Below, in pieces: positions 43,495 to 55,191 of a stretch of DNA of 64,000 bases; the first letter of the stretch is position 1; each line of letters begins with the position of its first letter. The notes below the pieces were generated by a model, which saw nothing but the letters and a program-made list of their open reading frames with translations, had not been told where the DNA came from and searched no databases. The DNA lies in the NCBI GenBank assembly GCA_033032865.1, contig JAWHQI010000520.1:744001-808000 (forward strand). Reading direction: 5' to 3'. The translations under genes and the position numbers were made by a program. This DNA is from Dactylorhiza incarnata. Taxonomy: Eukaryota; Streptophyta; Magnoliopsida; Asparagales; Orchidaceae.

Positions 43495-44460
43495 CGCTTT
43501 TATGGATAAAACCTCTTTAAATCGTCTTCGCTCCAAGTGTTCCTGAGGAGTTCTCCATCCGAGTTTTATAGGCGGTATCCTCCGGTCTTAAGAGGTTCCT
43601 GCATTATGAAAGGATCTTCACAGTTCGGATTGAGCTTGTTGATGGCAGCGGATCTACCTGACGCGTCTACTTTCTTCAGTACAAGATCTCCCACTTAGAA
43701 CTGTTTGATGCGAGTATGCTTGTCGAAGTGTCGGATCATTCTTCTCTTGATCTCCTCCTGTCGAGCTGATGCGAGGTCGCGGAGCTCTTTAATGAAGTCG
43801 AGGGAGAGCCTCTGAGCTTCTTCATTTTCAAGACGTCTCTTCATCTCCTTCTCCTGCTGTCACCACCCTTGGGCTCCGGACCTCAAACTCCACTGGGATG
43901 AGAACTTCTGAATCATGGGATAATTTGAAAAGAGTCTCCCCGGTGGCAGAGTTTGGGGTAGTTCACAAGGCCCATAGAACTAAGGGAAGCTGCTCTGCCC
44001 AATTCCCTTTTAGATTTTCCATCTTCGTCAAAAGATTCAAGATGAGTTTGTTAGCGGCCTCAACTTGATCATTGCTCTGGGGATGATGGACGGACGCAAA
44101 TCTAAGATATGTGCCCAGTTGGCTACAAAAGTCAGTCAATTCCAGGCTAGCGAACTGCGGACCGTTGTCAGTGATAATTGCTAGGGGTATTCCAAACTTG
44201 CAAGCGATCTCACCACAAATAAAGTTCTTTACCACCTGCAATGTGGTCTTAGCTAGCGTCTTAGCCTCAATCCACTTTAAGTAGTCGATCATTACTAGAA
44301 TAAACTTTTTTTGTCTGTTTGCTTGAGGAAATGGCCCGAGCAAGTCTATTCCCCAAATAGTGAATGGTCATGTGGTCATGATCGAACGAAGTTGCTGAGC
44401 AGGAGTGGGGCATAAAGTTGGCACTTCTAACACTTCTTCGAGAAGCTCTCTGCATCCTTC
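43495..44460 (-). pseudogene. Tat integrase
   Basis: Core frame 44343-43963: FILVMIDYLKWIEAKTLAKT, IPLAIITDNGPQFASLELTD, ASVHHPQSNDQVEAANKLIL (D, D, E kept). The C-terminal part in shifted frames includes SDGELLRNTWSEDDLKRFYP near 43520. The zinc-binding part above 44343 is degraded. Confidence 0.8.
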
Positions 44461-45399
44461 CTGATGGTCGAACAGAAATAGCCCTACCTTAAAATTCTTT
44501 GTTCGAGAGTGCGAGTCTCCATGTGACTCTCACACTCTCCGGAGTGAATCTCTTCTAGAATACGCAGAACCTCAGCCTTCGTGACGCATCTGGCTAGAGG
44601 TCCAGAAATGGTCTTCTGATACAACTCTCCATCATGGAGCATATAGTAAGCCGCCTTATATCCTTTTGTCTTCTACTTCTCCTGGGAACTGGCCTGTAGT
44701 AAGGAAAGTCATGAACGAGTTCACCCAAGAAATTTGTTGTTCGATCTCCATCAACTCCCCTTCTTCTATAGACGGTCGAAACAACTCAGTTGTCGTGCCT
44801 CCAGCCCTTGGGCCTTACTTAGCCAATCGATCTACTTCAGAATTCTCTTCCCTTGGCACATGCTGAAGGAAGAATGATCTGAAAGATCAAATCAACCCCT
44901 TCACCTTCACTAGGTAATGTTGCAAAGTAGTATCTCTTACTTCGAACTCTCCATGGATTTGGGACGCAACTACCAACGAATCTGTGTACGTCGCGTGGTC
45001 CTAGACTCCCGACTCCTTAACCAAGCGAAGGCCGACTATTATGGTTTCGTACTCTGCCTGATTATTCGTGACGGGGAAGAGGATCTCGACTGCCTGCTCG
45101 ATCCATGCCCTTTGTGAGCTCACCAAAACAACCCACGCAGAGAGAATTTTTGCTCGAGGCTCCCTCAACAAACATCTTCTATGAAAAGAACTCTGAGGGG
45201 ACTGCTGCTTCCCCAGCCTCCGCTGAGAAATGTGCCAGAAAGTCAGCCGCCATATGGGCTAACTCCCAGGTAAAGGAAGAGGTCATCTCCTTCCCTTGGC
45301 CCTTGTAGCAATAGTTTCTGCGTCAACTGACACTTCAAGTTCTCAAAAGCTTCCTCGCACTCCGCCGTCTACTCAAACTTTTGGTTGCTCCAAAGAGTT
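44461..45399 (-). pseudogene. Tat RNase H and connection region, decayed
   Basis: The position between RT and integrase and scattered similarity to Tat RNase H/tether sequence (for example a reversed stretch over 44800-45110) support this. No intact frame longer than about 60 codons remains. Confidence 0.5.
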
Positions 45400-46237
45400 T
45401 TGAAGAACAGAAAGCATTTCTCACCAGCTTTGGACAGAAACCTGCTCAAACCAGCTAGTCTCCCGGTTAAGCATTGCACTTCCTCAATATCACTTGGAGT
45501 CGTTATCTCCATGATGACATTCACCTTATCAGGATTGGGTTCTACTCCAGCTGGAGTTAAAAGATGTCCCAGGACCTTTCCCTTTCCTGCTCCGAATACA
45601 CACTTCGTCGGGTTAAGCTACATCTTGAATCTTCTCAATGTTTCGAAGGTTTCCACCAAGTCTTCAAGATGTTCTCTGACGCTCTTGCTTTTCACCATAA
45701 GGTCGTCTTCGTAGACCTCTAAGTTCCGCCTCTTCTGCTCCTTGAAAACGCGGTCCATCATCCGTTAATAGGTTGCTCCCGTGTTCTTCAACCCGAAGGG
45801 CATCATCTTGCAGTTGAAGCATCCGTCGTTCATGATGAAAGAGACGTCTCGACGCTCCGGAGGGTGCATCCTGATCTGATAATACCCTGAAAAGGCATCA
45901 AGAAAACTCATCACCGGAAAACTGACGGCTGGGTCAACCAGCACGTCGATTCAAGGCAAGGGGTAACAATCATTCGAATAAGCTTTATTAAGTAAAGAGA
46001 AATCAATGCACATCCTCCGTTTCCCTCACCTTCTTTATCATTACAACATTGGAGACTCAACCTGGATACTGGATCTCTGATACAAGCACTGCCTCAAGCA
46101 GTTTTTCACTTCCACTCTAATGGGCTCCGCCAAATTAGTGGTTATCAGTTATCGCCCTTTTCTTCTGCTGGATGGCGAGAACCCCTGGATTAAGATTGAG
46201 TTGGTGGCACGCCACATCGGCATCAATGCCTGACATG
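45400..46237 (-). pseudogene. Tat reverse transcriptase
   Basis: Translating the minus strand in pieces gives DMPGIDADVACHQLNLNPGV next to the MITE, FLDAFSGYYQIRMHPPERRD near 45880, CKMMPFGLKNTGATY near 45800, EVYEDDLMVKSKSVREHLED near 45700 (YxDD palm motif), and GHLLTPAGVEPNPDKVNVIM. Stops are frequent. Confidence 0.8.
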
Positions 46238-46897
46238 CTATGTTGTGGATATCCTCCGACATGGCCGACATGTCGTCCGACATAAAGGTTTAATGGACAA
46301 AACGACACGTTTCCGATATTTTTTTGCAAAATATCCTTTTGGAATATATCCTCTGATCTATCTTCTATTGACCGATATATTTGTCGATATATCGGCCGAT
46401 ATATCCCGACATTTTATCGACTGATTTTTTTCAATTTATTTTAATTATTGTCTATGGTCTAATAGACAATAAACTGAAATTGTTTCATTGTTTAGGTTTT
46501 TTTCCTTCCTCTGGCTTTCTTCCTTGCTCAAGTCCGTCATCGACTTCAATTATGCATGATCTTTGAATTATGGACTAAAGATTCCTTATCTTCCATTATC
46601 ATTGACAACTTTCTGGCTTTATGCTTCCTCTTGCTTTATTTCACGCATTATATCGTTATTACTTATGTAGCACAAAATGTTTATATTAGTTTGATAAATT
46701 TAGGAGTTCAATAAATATCAAATTATTAATATATATATATAAACTATAAAATGATTAAATTTATATACAATTACACATAAATAATTAAATATTAAAACCC
46801 GATATATGAAATATTCCCGATATATCCCCCGACATATTAAAACCGACATGAAAAACCTAAACCGACGCGTTCCCGATATCTGACATCTACAACCTTG
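46238..46897. mobile_element. hAT-like MITE inside Tat RT
   Basis: 660 bp flanked by an exact 8-bp duplication CTGACATG (46230-46237, 46898-46905). Imperfect inverted ends CTATGTTGTGGAT and ATCTACAACCTTG. Many subterminal CCGACAT and CGATAT motifs. AT-rich centre without ORFs. The Tat coding sequence resumes on both sides at the same conserved DMPGID/DM segment. Confidence 0.85.
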
Positions 46898-46905
46898 CTG
46901 ACATG

Positions 46906-47183
46906 TCCTCGATACTCTAAGCGAAGACGTCGACATTCTCCTGGAGACAGACCACGATCTTCAGCTTGTCTTCTTTCTTCAGTTCTCTACTGATCTTCAA
47001 ACTTCCGGGCCTCCCGCCCACGGTCACTATCTTCACCTCTTCCACCTCTTCGGACACCTCCAAGCGTGTCATTCGTTCCAGCACCTTCTCCATTCCTTCG
47101 GCTTCTTCCATCCAGCTGACGGTGTTGACTGCGTTCAAGTAGCACTTTCGAGCTACTTTAGGATCGCTCCTCGCCTGCATCAC
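46906..47183 (-). pseudogene. Tat protease-RT linker
   Basis: DPKVARKCYLNAVNTVSWME to KIVVCLQENVDVFA, the conserved lead-in to RT. A stop replaces the tryptophan after VFA just before the MITE. Confidence 0.75.
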
Positions 47184-47204
47184 TCCCTGATTGCACTTCA
47201 GGCA

Positions 47205-47552
47205 TCAATGGAACGAGGACGGTACGGATTGGAAGACGCTGATGAGCGGCCTCCCAAAGATTGCGTTATAGCTGCTCGGAGCGTCGACGATGACGAATCG
47301 GCAGTTCTTCGAGGTGCCTCCATGGGTCACCAACAACTCCACTCCTACTTCTTTCCTCTCCTCTGAGAATCCAAACAGAGGGCCATCTGAAGCCATCACC
47401 CTCTTCGCATCCAATGTCATCGCATCAAACATCTTCTTGAAGATGGTGTTAACAGAGCTCTCATTGTCCTCCAGGATCCGAGAAATCGTGAAGTTTTCGA
47501 TCGCTGACTGGATGACGACGGCATCGTGGAAGGGATTATCATTTCTCAACAT
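47205..47552 (-). pseudogene. Tat aspartic protease
   Basis: Open frame with FTISRILEDNESSVNTIFKK (DNESS in place of the usual DNGSS), FGFSEERKEVGVELLVTHGG and SYNAIFGRPLIS. The catalytic D remains but the glycine is lost. Confidence 0.85.
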
Positions 47553-48900
47553 GTCCTTCGAGAAGGCGATTTATCCCACTGGGGGAGGCACATGGGAGTT
47601 CGAAGTGACACTCCGGCGATAAATTGCAAGGACTTTCCTTTCGGGAGGCTCCTACTCCAGCTCCCCCGTAGATGATGTTGATCCCACTGTGCATCCCAAC
47701 GTCCACTTTATCTTCACACCTTCTCTAGCCCGAGGCCTGAACCATCTCTCCTTCATCTGGAACTCGTCGTTGCTGCTCTTCACCCCCTCCTCCTGGGGCT
47801 CTTCTATCTTCGGCTCTCCTCCTAGCCTCCAAGAACTCTAGACAAGTCGCGGTGGCATGTCCCTCTACTTGATGCAGCTCACAATAGAGAGGAATAACCA
47901 TGTGTTGATCCCTCCGATGTTGATTTCTTCTTCGGGGCCGAAACCCATGCATGTTTATCGCCATCGCTTCCCTAGGAGGGGACCTATTCTGCCTTTCCAC
48001 CTCTTGGCTGCCTCTCGGGGGGATAGAAGCGAGCCTGCCTCTGCGGGGAGAAACATCTCCCAGGTCCCATGAGATGGGGTCTTCCTGTCGGCCTCCACGA
48101 CGTCCTGTTCATCAGAGCCTGAAATCTCCTATCAAGTCCCCGATTCTCCGGAGCCACAAATGGTCTCCTCACCTACTGCCTCCTTGGCTCTTCCTACCTC
48201 CTCTGCTCCGTCCCCCCCCCCCCCCCCCCCCCCCCTCTGGGGTCTTATCTTCCCCTGCTCTGGTTAGCCTGGTAAACCTGGCTAGGAAGCTATTATTCGT
48301 CGCTTCTCCTTCAATGAACCAACCGGCTCAGTCAATCAAGTCTTTGAAAAACACTGGAGGATCCCTGTTTACTTCCAGCTTGAAGAGTCTCTCTTGCAGG
48401 CTGAAAGTCAGCACAAGCTGCAAAGCAAAATTGTCCACCTTTTGGACGTTCAGGACCTCTTCCTCGAAGCGATCGATGTAGCTCCTCAATGACTCGTTGG
48501 CGTCTTGCTTAAGAAGAAAGAGGGTCGTCGGCCCCTTCTCTCTTCTTAGATGTTGCAAAATGCAACATTAGCCCTCGACATAAGTCTTCGAAACAGTAGA
48601 TGGAACCTGCTGGTAACTGATGGAACCAGTCCCTCGCCTTCCCTTTGAAGGTGATCGCGAAAACTTGCACTTAAAAGAGTCCGTCTCTGAATGGAGACTA
48701 CATCTTCGAACCACTGTAAGTGCTAAATGGAGTCAACCTTCCACGTATAGTAGCTCAGGGTAGGTTCTCTAAACCTTTTGGGGACTGGGGCTGATAAGAT
48801 CTGCTCACAAAATGGGCTCATCCCCCCAAACTGGCGAGTTGGCCGGTGGCGAGCTGGCTCCAGCTCGCTGAAACGAGCTCCCTAGGAACTCGTCAGGGCT
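47553..48900 (-). pseudogene. Tat gag
   Basis: Capsid segment 48558-48328 (ESLRSYIDRFEEEVLNVQKV) and a zinc-finger-like YCELHQVEGHATATCLEFLE near 47860. A run of 24 C (48212-48235) lies in between. N-terminal part near 48700-48900 is degraded. Confidence 0.75.
48212..48235 (+). repeat. Poly(C) run of 24
   Basis: Uninterrupted 24 C inside gag. Length in the assembly may be unreliable. Confidence 0.9.
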
Positions 48901-49219
48901 TCGGCCTTGCAGAAATAGATCCCATGTGAGCTCGTTGGGGGACCTCGCGACTGCTGAAGTTGCTCAGGCTGAGACGGCTCGCATTCTTCCGAAGAAGTAA
49001 TGTGGCGAGGCGAGGTCGCGGTGACCTCGGTGCGAGGTACTAGAAAAGCTCGCATGGTGTCCTGAATCATTTGGCTGAAGTCGGCGAAATCGGCTCACGT
49101 TACGAACTCGCTATCTCGCAAGTTACCGACGTCATTCTACTGCTTGTCATCGTGAGCCATGACGTTTTCTCACAAGAATTTCTTCCTCCAGCTAGTTTCC
49201 ACGCTCACGCACCAAAAAT

Positions 49220-49933
49220 GTTGGAACCAAGAAACTGGTCCACAAGAGTTCGGACGAAAGGGTAACCCGATGTTACTGATCCTACGGTCTGACACCACAG
49301 ATCCAATGGCTGGAGCAAGGTAGAGAGAGAAGAATCAGACTGTCTACAAACCCGACCCGAGTGCTGCAGCGAGGAAGTCCCGCCACGTACCCGAAAGTTT
49401 ATAGGAACTTTCCCTCCTAAAGCCAAGGGCTGAGCTAGGCACGGACTTAAGGAGCTGGGGGGGGCAACATGTCTTTTCTTGTTCCCCCGAGGTTCTATTT
49501 ATAGACAATCCAAGGGGGTGGTATGCGAATAGCCGCCCGGCAAAATACCTGACCCATCTAGCGGGTGAGAGGACCTCAGCAAAATGTTTGGTGCTGCTAA
49601 AAAAGATCTTGTCAGTGAGAAATTGGTCTCGCGGGATCATTCTGCCCAGGTGTCGAGGAACTCGCTATTGGGCGACTTTGAAGGAGACCTCGCCTATGGG
49701 TGAGGGCAAAAGAGGTCTCGCCTACTGGCGAGTTCCAGAGAGACCTCGCCCATGGGCGAGATTAAAGGGGATCTCGCCTATAGGAGAGTTCAAGTGGGGG
49801 TCTCTCCCATATGCCTGCCTTCTGATCTTCTTTGTTGGGGCTTCTCCCAACTTCACTAGTTGTCTTGATTGCTGACGTGGCTGGACTAGGCCCACCCTCG
49901 GCGAATATGGGTTGTACACGTGCGTTGAAGACA
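49220..49933 (-). repeat. 5' LTR of Tat element
   Basis: About 714 bp, minus-strand start TGTCTTCAACG and end GGTTCCAACA. It includes four degenerate 33-bp repeats with GAGACCTCGCC and GGCGAG (49685-49795). The following minus sequence TTTTTGGTGCGTGAGCG may be a primer site, tRNA unidentified. Beyond 49933 a copia gag frame starts abruptly. Confidence 0.7.
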
Positions 49934-52248
49934 AAGGAGGACCGTTATTGTCTTCATGTATTCCTTATGGGCCTCAAAATGGACTTTGACACGGTCCGCA
50001 CTCATGTCCTGAACCATCGCCTCTTCCCTCTTTTCAGGAAGCATTCAGCATGGTCATAAGTGACAAGGATCGACGGTGTTCTCTTAAGTATGACAGGATG
50101 ACTAATCGGCCCGCTCTTGCTAACACTGTTAGAGGCTTCCTACTTCAAGCCCCTTTTGTTCGATTCTACGATTACTGTGGAAAATAGGGTCATGTCTGTG
50201 AATCGTGCTTTCGCCTACATCCTCATCTTGCTTCTTCACGGAAAGGAAATGGTGGTCGTGGACATGGCATTACTCGCAAGCCATTTATTACTCATGTTGC
50301 TTGTACCACTAAAGTTCATGAAGACAATACTAGTAAGATCCCCTCCAGCAGTTTTTTCGCTGAAAAGTTTGATGCCCTGCGTCGTCTTGTACGTTCTCAG
50401 GGAAAGACTTCCATCAATGTCTTCGCGACCTCCGGTACTCCAAGCGCATAATCTGCTTCAGCAATCCAATCTGAATGAATATTGATTCTGGTGTGACTGA
50501 CCACATGCTCGGGGCATCGTCGGGTTTTTCTTAGTACACCCCCCATGGGGCGTGATAAAGATATTACCGCCAATGTGTCTTTTTCTTCCATAGCTAGCAA
50601 AGGAACCGCCTTATGTTCCTCTGTCATGCCCATCACATCTATTTTACATGTTCATTCATTTCCTCATAATTTACTAGTAATTAGTTGTTTGACCACATCC
50701 TTAAACTGCTCTATAGCATTCCTCTCTGATGGTTGTGTTTTTTAGGATCTGACAATAAATTAGTGTATTATAAGTGGTAAATTGTAGGGGCATGTACATC
50801 TTGGACCAACAAGCTCGTCATGCTCTCTCCAATGCTCCAACTCTCTTCTCTGCGGATGTGCAATGATGGCATCAACGCTCGAACACTCTTCCTCAAGTTA
50901 TCTTCTCAAGATATTTCCTATGTTTTCTAGCTCTGCAGTATTGTTTATGATCATTCAGCACATATACGGCATAGTCCGACTCATATTTCATCTCCTAGTA
51001 TACTTCCATTTGAAGTTATTCATATGGATATTTGAGAATGTTCCCATGTATTCTCTTTATCTAGGTGGTTTGTGACATTTATTAATTATTTTTTTCGTTT
51101 TATTTGGGTTTATGTATTAAAAAAGAAGAGTGATGTCATTGACTGTTTTTAAAAAAAATCAGAAAATGGTGGTTACTCAGTTTGGTAGTATTATTCGTGT
51201 CCTGAAATGACCATGCGGGGAGTACAATTACCGTGCTATTTTGGAACATATCTTGTTGATCATGGTATACTTCAAATCACATGTGTACATACCTCACCCA
51301 ACATGGTGTCGTTTAACGGAAGAACAAACGCATTCTAGAAGTTATACGGTGTTTTCTGATTACAATGAATCTTCCCGAGTCTTATTAGGGCAACGTTGTC
51401 CTCACTGTGACGTACCTCATTAACCGTCTCCATTCTCGTGCTCTAAAATATGACTGGCATATCTCTCATTTGTCTATTAAATGTGTCGTCCACACATCTC
51501 ATCTTCCTCATGTGTTCAAGTGTGTTTGTTTTGTCCATATTCATCAACCTAATCGAGATAAATTTGATGTTTGTTCCCATAAATGCATTCTTGTTCAATA
51601 GTCCTCCCCAATGAAAGGGTATCGTTGCTACTACTCTTCCTCTCAGCGTTATTTTGGTATCATGGACGTTACATTCCGTGAAAGAAAACAATTCTCTGGC
51701 TCTCGTCAGGAGGAGAGGAATAATGATGTCGATGTTGCTTATATTCTCCTTCCAATTTTGGCCTCATATATTCCTCCTCCCACTATTTCAGCAACCACGT
51801 CTACTCCTATCACCACTTTGACTGTTGGGAAGCTCATTCCTCTTTTTCCTCAAGAATATCAACGGAGAAATGTTGGTGTTAAGATTGTACAACCCTCTGA
51901 AATTCCAACACTACAAATACCAACTTCTGAGACAGATTCTAGCGAAGACCTTCATCTACCTCTCATACATCTTAAGAGTAAGACGAACTCCACAAAGTCT
52001 CTCATTGTCAATTATATTTCATATCATAATCTAATCCCGACACATAAAGCTTTCATTTCCTTTATGTCCTTTATTACTATTCCTAAAACTTAGCGGACAG
52101 CGATTAATATACCAGAGAAGAGATGCTAGAATTGGAGAAGAACCAGACTTGAGAACTATCTCCTCTTCCATCTGAGAAGAAGACAGTTAGGTCAAAATGG
52201 GTCTTTATAGTTAAGCAAAATCAACAAGGTATCATAAAGAGATACAAG

Positions 52249-52714
52249 CTAGGAAGCACCGGTACGAGTACGAGTGACGAGTACGATACGTATCTGGTAC
52301 GGCGGTGTGGCAAGATTTTAAAAAACAAAGATGCGGGTACGGCAGGATACGTTGTATTAAATATAAAATATATATATATATCCAACAAAAAATATTCATA
52401 ATCATTTAAAACTTAAACAACACTACATACAAGAAATCAGCACTACATACGAAAAATCAGCTATATGAAAATCTGGAATAAACAGGAATACAAAACTCTG
52501 GAATAAACAGCAATATCTCAGATTTTTGTATACAGAAATCAGAGATTGTTGTATACAGAAATCTCCTGATTTCTATACAGAAATCAGGAAAACCTACACT
52601 CCCACAGCAACAGGGAAAGAAGAAGAAGAGGAGGAAGAAGAAGAAGAAGAAGAAGAGGAGGAAGAAGAAGAAGAGGAAGAAGAAGAAGAGGAGGAAGAAG
52701 AAGAAGAGGAGGAA

Positions 52715-52788
<74 letters not shown>

Positions 52789-53157
52789 AGAAGAAGACGA
52801 AGAGAAAGAAGAAGAGGAAGAGGAAGAAGAAGAGGAAGAAGAAGAACTTACGAGCAGGCCTTCGATCGACGGAGGGTGTTGCTGGCAGCCGGCAGGCCTT
52901 CGATCGACGGACGGCTTCGACAGCAGCAATGGAAGAAGGGATTGGGAGTGGGCGAGCAACAAGCAGCGACGTCCATAGCAACAACCGAAGAAAGGGTTCG
53001 GGAGCGGCAACGGGAGCGGCACAGAATAATGAATGAATCGAAGAAATAACCTAATATCGCGACAATGCGCGTGTACGCACGTCCGGTACGTGTATCCGTA
53101 CCAAAAATGTACCCGGTACGGGTACGGGCCTAAAATAGGTGTGTTCGTGCTTCCTAG
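52249..53157. mobile_element. hAT-like non-autonomous element
   Basis: 909 bp with inverted ends CTAGGAAGCAC and GTGCTTCCTAG and an exact 8-bp duplication GATACAAG (52241-52248, 53158-53165). Subterminal GGTACGG/CCGGTACG repeats occur at both ends, and repeated ATACAGAAATCAG units at 52520-52590. The centre is a (GAA/GAG)n tract. No transposase. The copia RT frame resumes at ARLVA-like sequence after it. Confidence 0.9.
52614..52846 (+). repeat. GAA/GAG microsatellite, about 233 bp
   Basis: Almost pure GAA and GAG triplets, giving apparent poly-Glu (plus) and poly-Ser/Phe/Leu (minus) frames. Confidence 0.95.
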
Positions 53158-53785
53158 GATACAAGGCTAGTCGCCCTAAAATATACTCAAACTCCTGGAG
53201 TAGACTATCTTGAAATATTTGGGCTTGTAGCTAAGATGGATTCTATTTGAATTGACTTATGTTGTGTTGCATGCTTGGGATGGGAATTACAACAATTAGA
53301 TGTTAAAAATGTCTTATTATGTGGCGATCTGGAAGAAGAATACATGAAATTCCCGCCGAGATTTCTAAATAAGGGATCGGAAAGGAAAGTCTGTCGTCTG
53401 AAAGAAAAAAAATTACAGTCTGAAACAATCCCCTAGAGTTTGGTTTGGAAGGTTCCACAAAGTCATGTTTCTATTGAGATATAAACAAGGTCACTCAAAT
53501 CATACTCTCTTTGTTAAGAAGAAAGAAGAGCAAGCGGTTGTTATTATCGTCTATATGGATGATATTATCATCACAGAAAATGATTTAGAAAAAATCACTA
53601 TCTTAAAGCATGCCTTTGTTAAGAGTTCAGGGTCAAAGATCTAAGAAACCTAAAATATTTCTTAGATGTTGAAGTGACAAGGTCTGACTATGGAATCTTC
53701 ATATCTCAGAGGAAATATGTTCTGGATCTTTTGGAAGAAACTGCGATACTTGGTAGTACACCAACAGACTCATAGAAACTCTGAC

Positions 53786-54927
53786 ACGCAACATTTCACT
53801 CAAGTGTCATCAACATTTTTTTTTGGTTTAAAAAGTTTCAAAATTCAAAGTAAAATAACACATGAATATTACATATATGCTCTTTTAATTAAATATGAAA
53901 ATATTAATTATTCCCGATGATGAAAACAAATGTCACTATCGATGTTTTTGAGCTGATTCCGTTCTTTTTTATTTTCTTTTTTATACGGCAATTATGTTTT
54001 GATTTTTAAGATACCTTTTATGTATCCATGGCCAGATGGTTCGAGAATTATGGTTTAGGATCAATGTTGCTGGCTTGAAAGGGGATTGATTTAATGAGGC
54101 TGAGTGTTATATTGATGAACCGGCTAAGTTTTCTATAATTTGGGTTTATTTGGCTTGGGATTTATCTGGTAGCTTGCTTTGGCTTTGGGCTTTAATATAA
54201 CATTAGGATAACTTTAATTAAAATATCATATTATGAGGCGGTGGAGGAATTGCCGAGATAAATCGAGAAGTCTCGATTCCTTTCTCATTTCATTTCATTT
54301 GGTGATTCCTTCTCTCTCCTGTTTCGGTTCCCTCTTAAGGCTGATCTTGCTAAGTCCTCTTTCTCTTCATCTCCTCCCCTCCCTCTCTTTCTCTCACGAT
54401 ACTGAAGGGGATTTCTCTCTTGTTGCTGGGATCGACGTCGGCAAAGTTTTATATTGAGCCGAGTGCTATCGGATTGGTTCTGGGAGTGTCGAACATGTGC
54501 CCTAATTTCTACCTCACTGTAAGCTCTCCTTCTTCCTCTCCCCCTCCTCTTTCCTCTTCCTAGATTTTGGATTTCATGGTAAGTGCAAGCTAGGGTTTTG
54601 ATTTCTGGGATTTGATTAAGTTTTGTTTGGCCGGCTGTTATGAATTTCATGTGGGGGAACTTGGATTAAGGTCCAGTGGGAATTATAGTGGGGATTTCTT
54701 CATTCTGTTGTTGGCCGGCTATGTTAAGTATTCTTTTGCTGAATTTTATTGATGGGATTTGGATTTGTTTTGAGTGGATTAGAATGGTTTTATGTTGGGT
54801 TTTTTTATTAGTTTCAGCTTCCTGGGCTGAATTGTGATTGGATGTGACTCTTCTTGCTATCAATTCATAAAAGATGATTAAATTTATGGCTTTCACTTAA
54901 TTTAAAAAGAGGGATCCAGTGGTATTC
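53786..54927. other. AT-rich DNA and possible host 5' UTR
   Basis: 53786-54230 is AT-rich. 54233-54520 is TC-rich like a plant 5' UTR and ends at a possible donor CACT|GTAAGC (54517). 54520-54927 then looks intronic. If real, exon 1 would splice to 60473 across the Reina-like insertion. No start codon context decides this. Confidence 0.35.
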
Positions 54928-55156
54928 TGATATGACCCGGGGCCGTTTCGGCTTGGTTTATCATCGGCACGGGGCAAAGAACCGCGGGACTGAACCATCC
55001 GGTTCAGTCCCACCGCTCTCCTAATCAGAAATGGCGGGCCCGGCCGGTCCACATGAAGGCCGGGTATATGTGGGGAGTCAGGCGGACTCCCTAGGGCATC
55101 GAAGATCATTACGCAGGTTAGTCTCTTTTCTCTCGTAGGAGTAGCCGTTCTTATCA
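54928..55156 (+). repeat. 5' LTR of Reina-like element
   Basis: TGATATGACCCGGGG to CGTTCTTATCA. It contains an internal inverted motif GGACTGAACC/GGTTCAGTCC at 54989-55010. Confidence 0.95.
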
Positions 55157-55158
55157 AC

Positions 55159-55170
55159 TGGTATCAAAGC
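55159..55170 (+). other. Primer-binding site
   Basis: TGGTATCAAAGC, 11 of 12 to the initiator tRNA-Met complement, two bases after the LTR. Confidence 0.9.
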
Positions 55171-55191
55171 AGTTTGCTCCTTCGGATCGGG

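Larger units (their letters stand above)
38800..49933 (-). mobile_element. Tat-lineage Ty3 retrotransposon with antisense ORF
   Basis: Minus-strand gag (48290-48900), protease (47205-47552), RT (45400-46130), RNase H and integrase (43495-44460), a long 3' region with satellite repeats and a plus-strand spliced ORF, and a 5' LTR at 49220-49933. A large 3' region with an antisense ORF is known from Tat-lineage plant elements such as Grande. No matching 3' LTR was found near 38800-39230, so the left end is approximate and seems truncated. Later insertions: MITEs at 42620 and 46238. Confidence 0.8.
49934..53785 (+). pseudogene. Decayed Ty1/copia gag-pol
   Basis: In order: gag tail (HVFLMGLKMDFDTVRTHVLN), zinc-knuckle remnant near 50170, protease remnant (SFSSIASKGTALCSSVMPIT), integrase remnants (WFVTFINYFF, near 51065, and KCVCFVHIHQPNRDKFDVCS), RT start (SKWVFIVKQNQQGIIKRYK at 52196-52248), a 909-bp hAT-like insert, RT (LDVKNVLLCGDLEEEYMKFP near 53300 and VYMDDIIIT near 53555). 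Stops and shifts throughout. The 5' edge abuts the Tat LTR; no LTR of its own is seen. Confidence 0.85.

Noticed and set aside
52457..53022. Poly-Glu, poly-Ser and poly-Phe/Leu frames
   Set aside because: They are translations of the GAA/GAG microsatellite.
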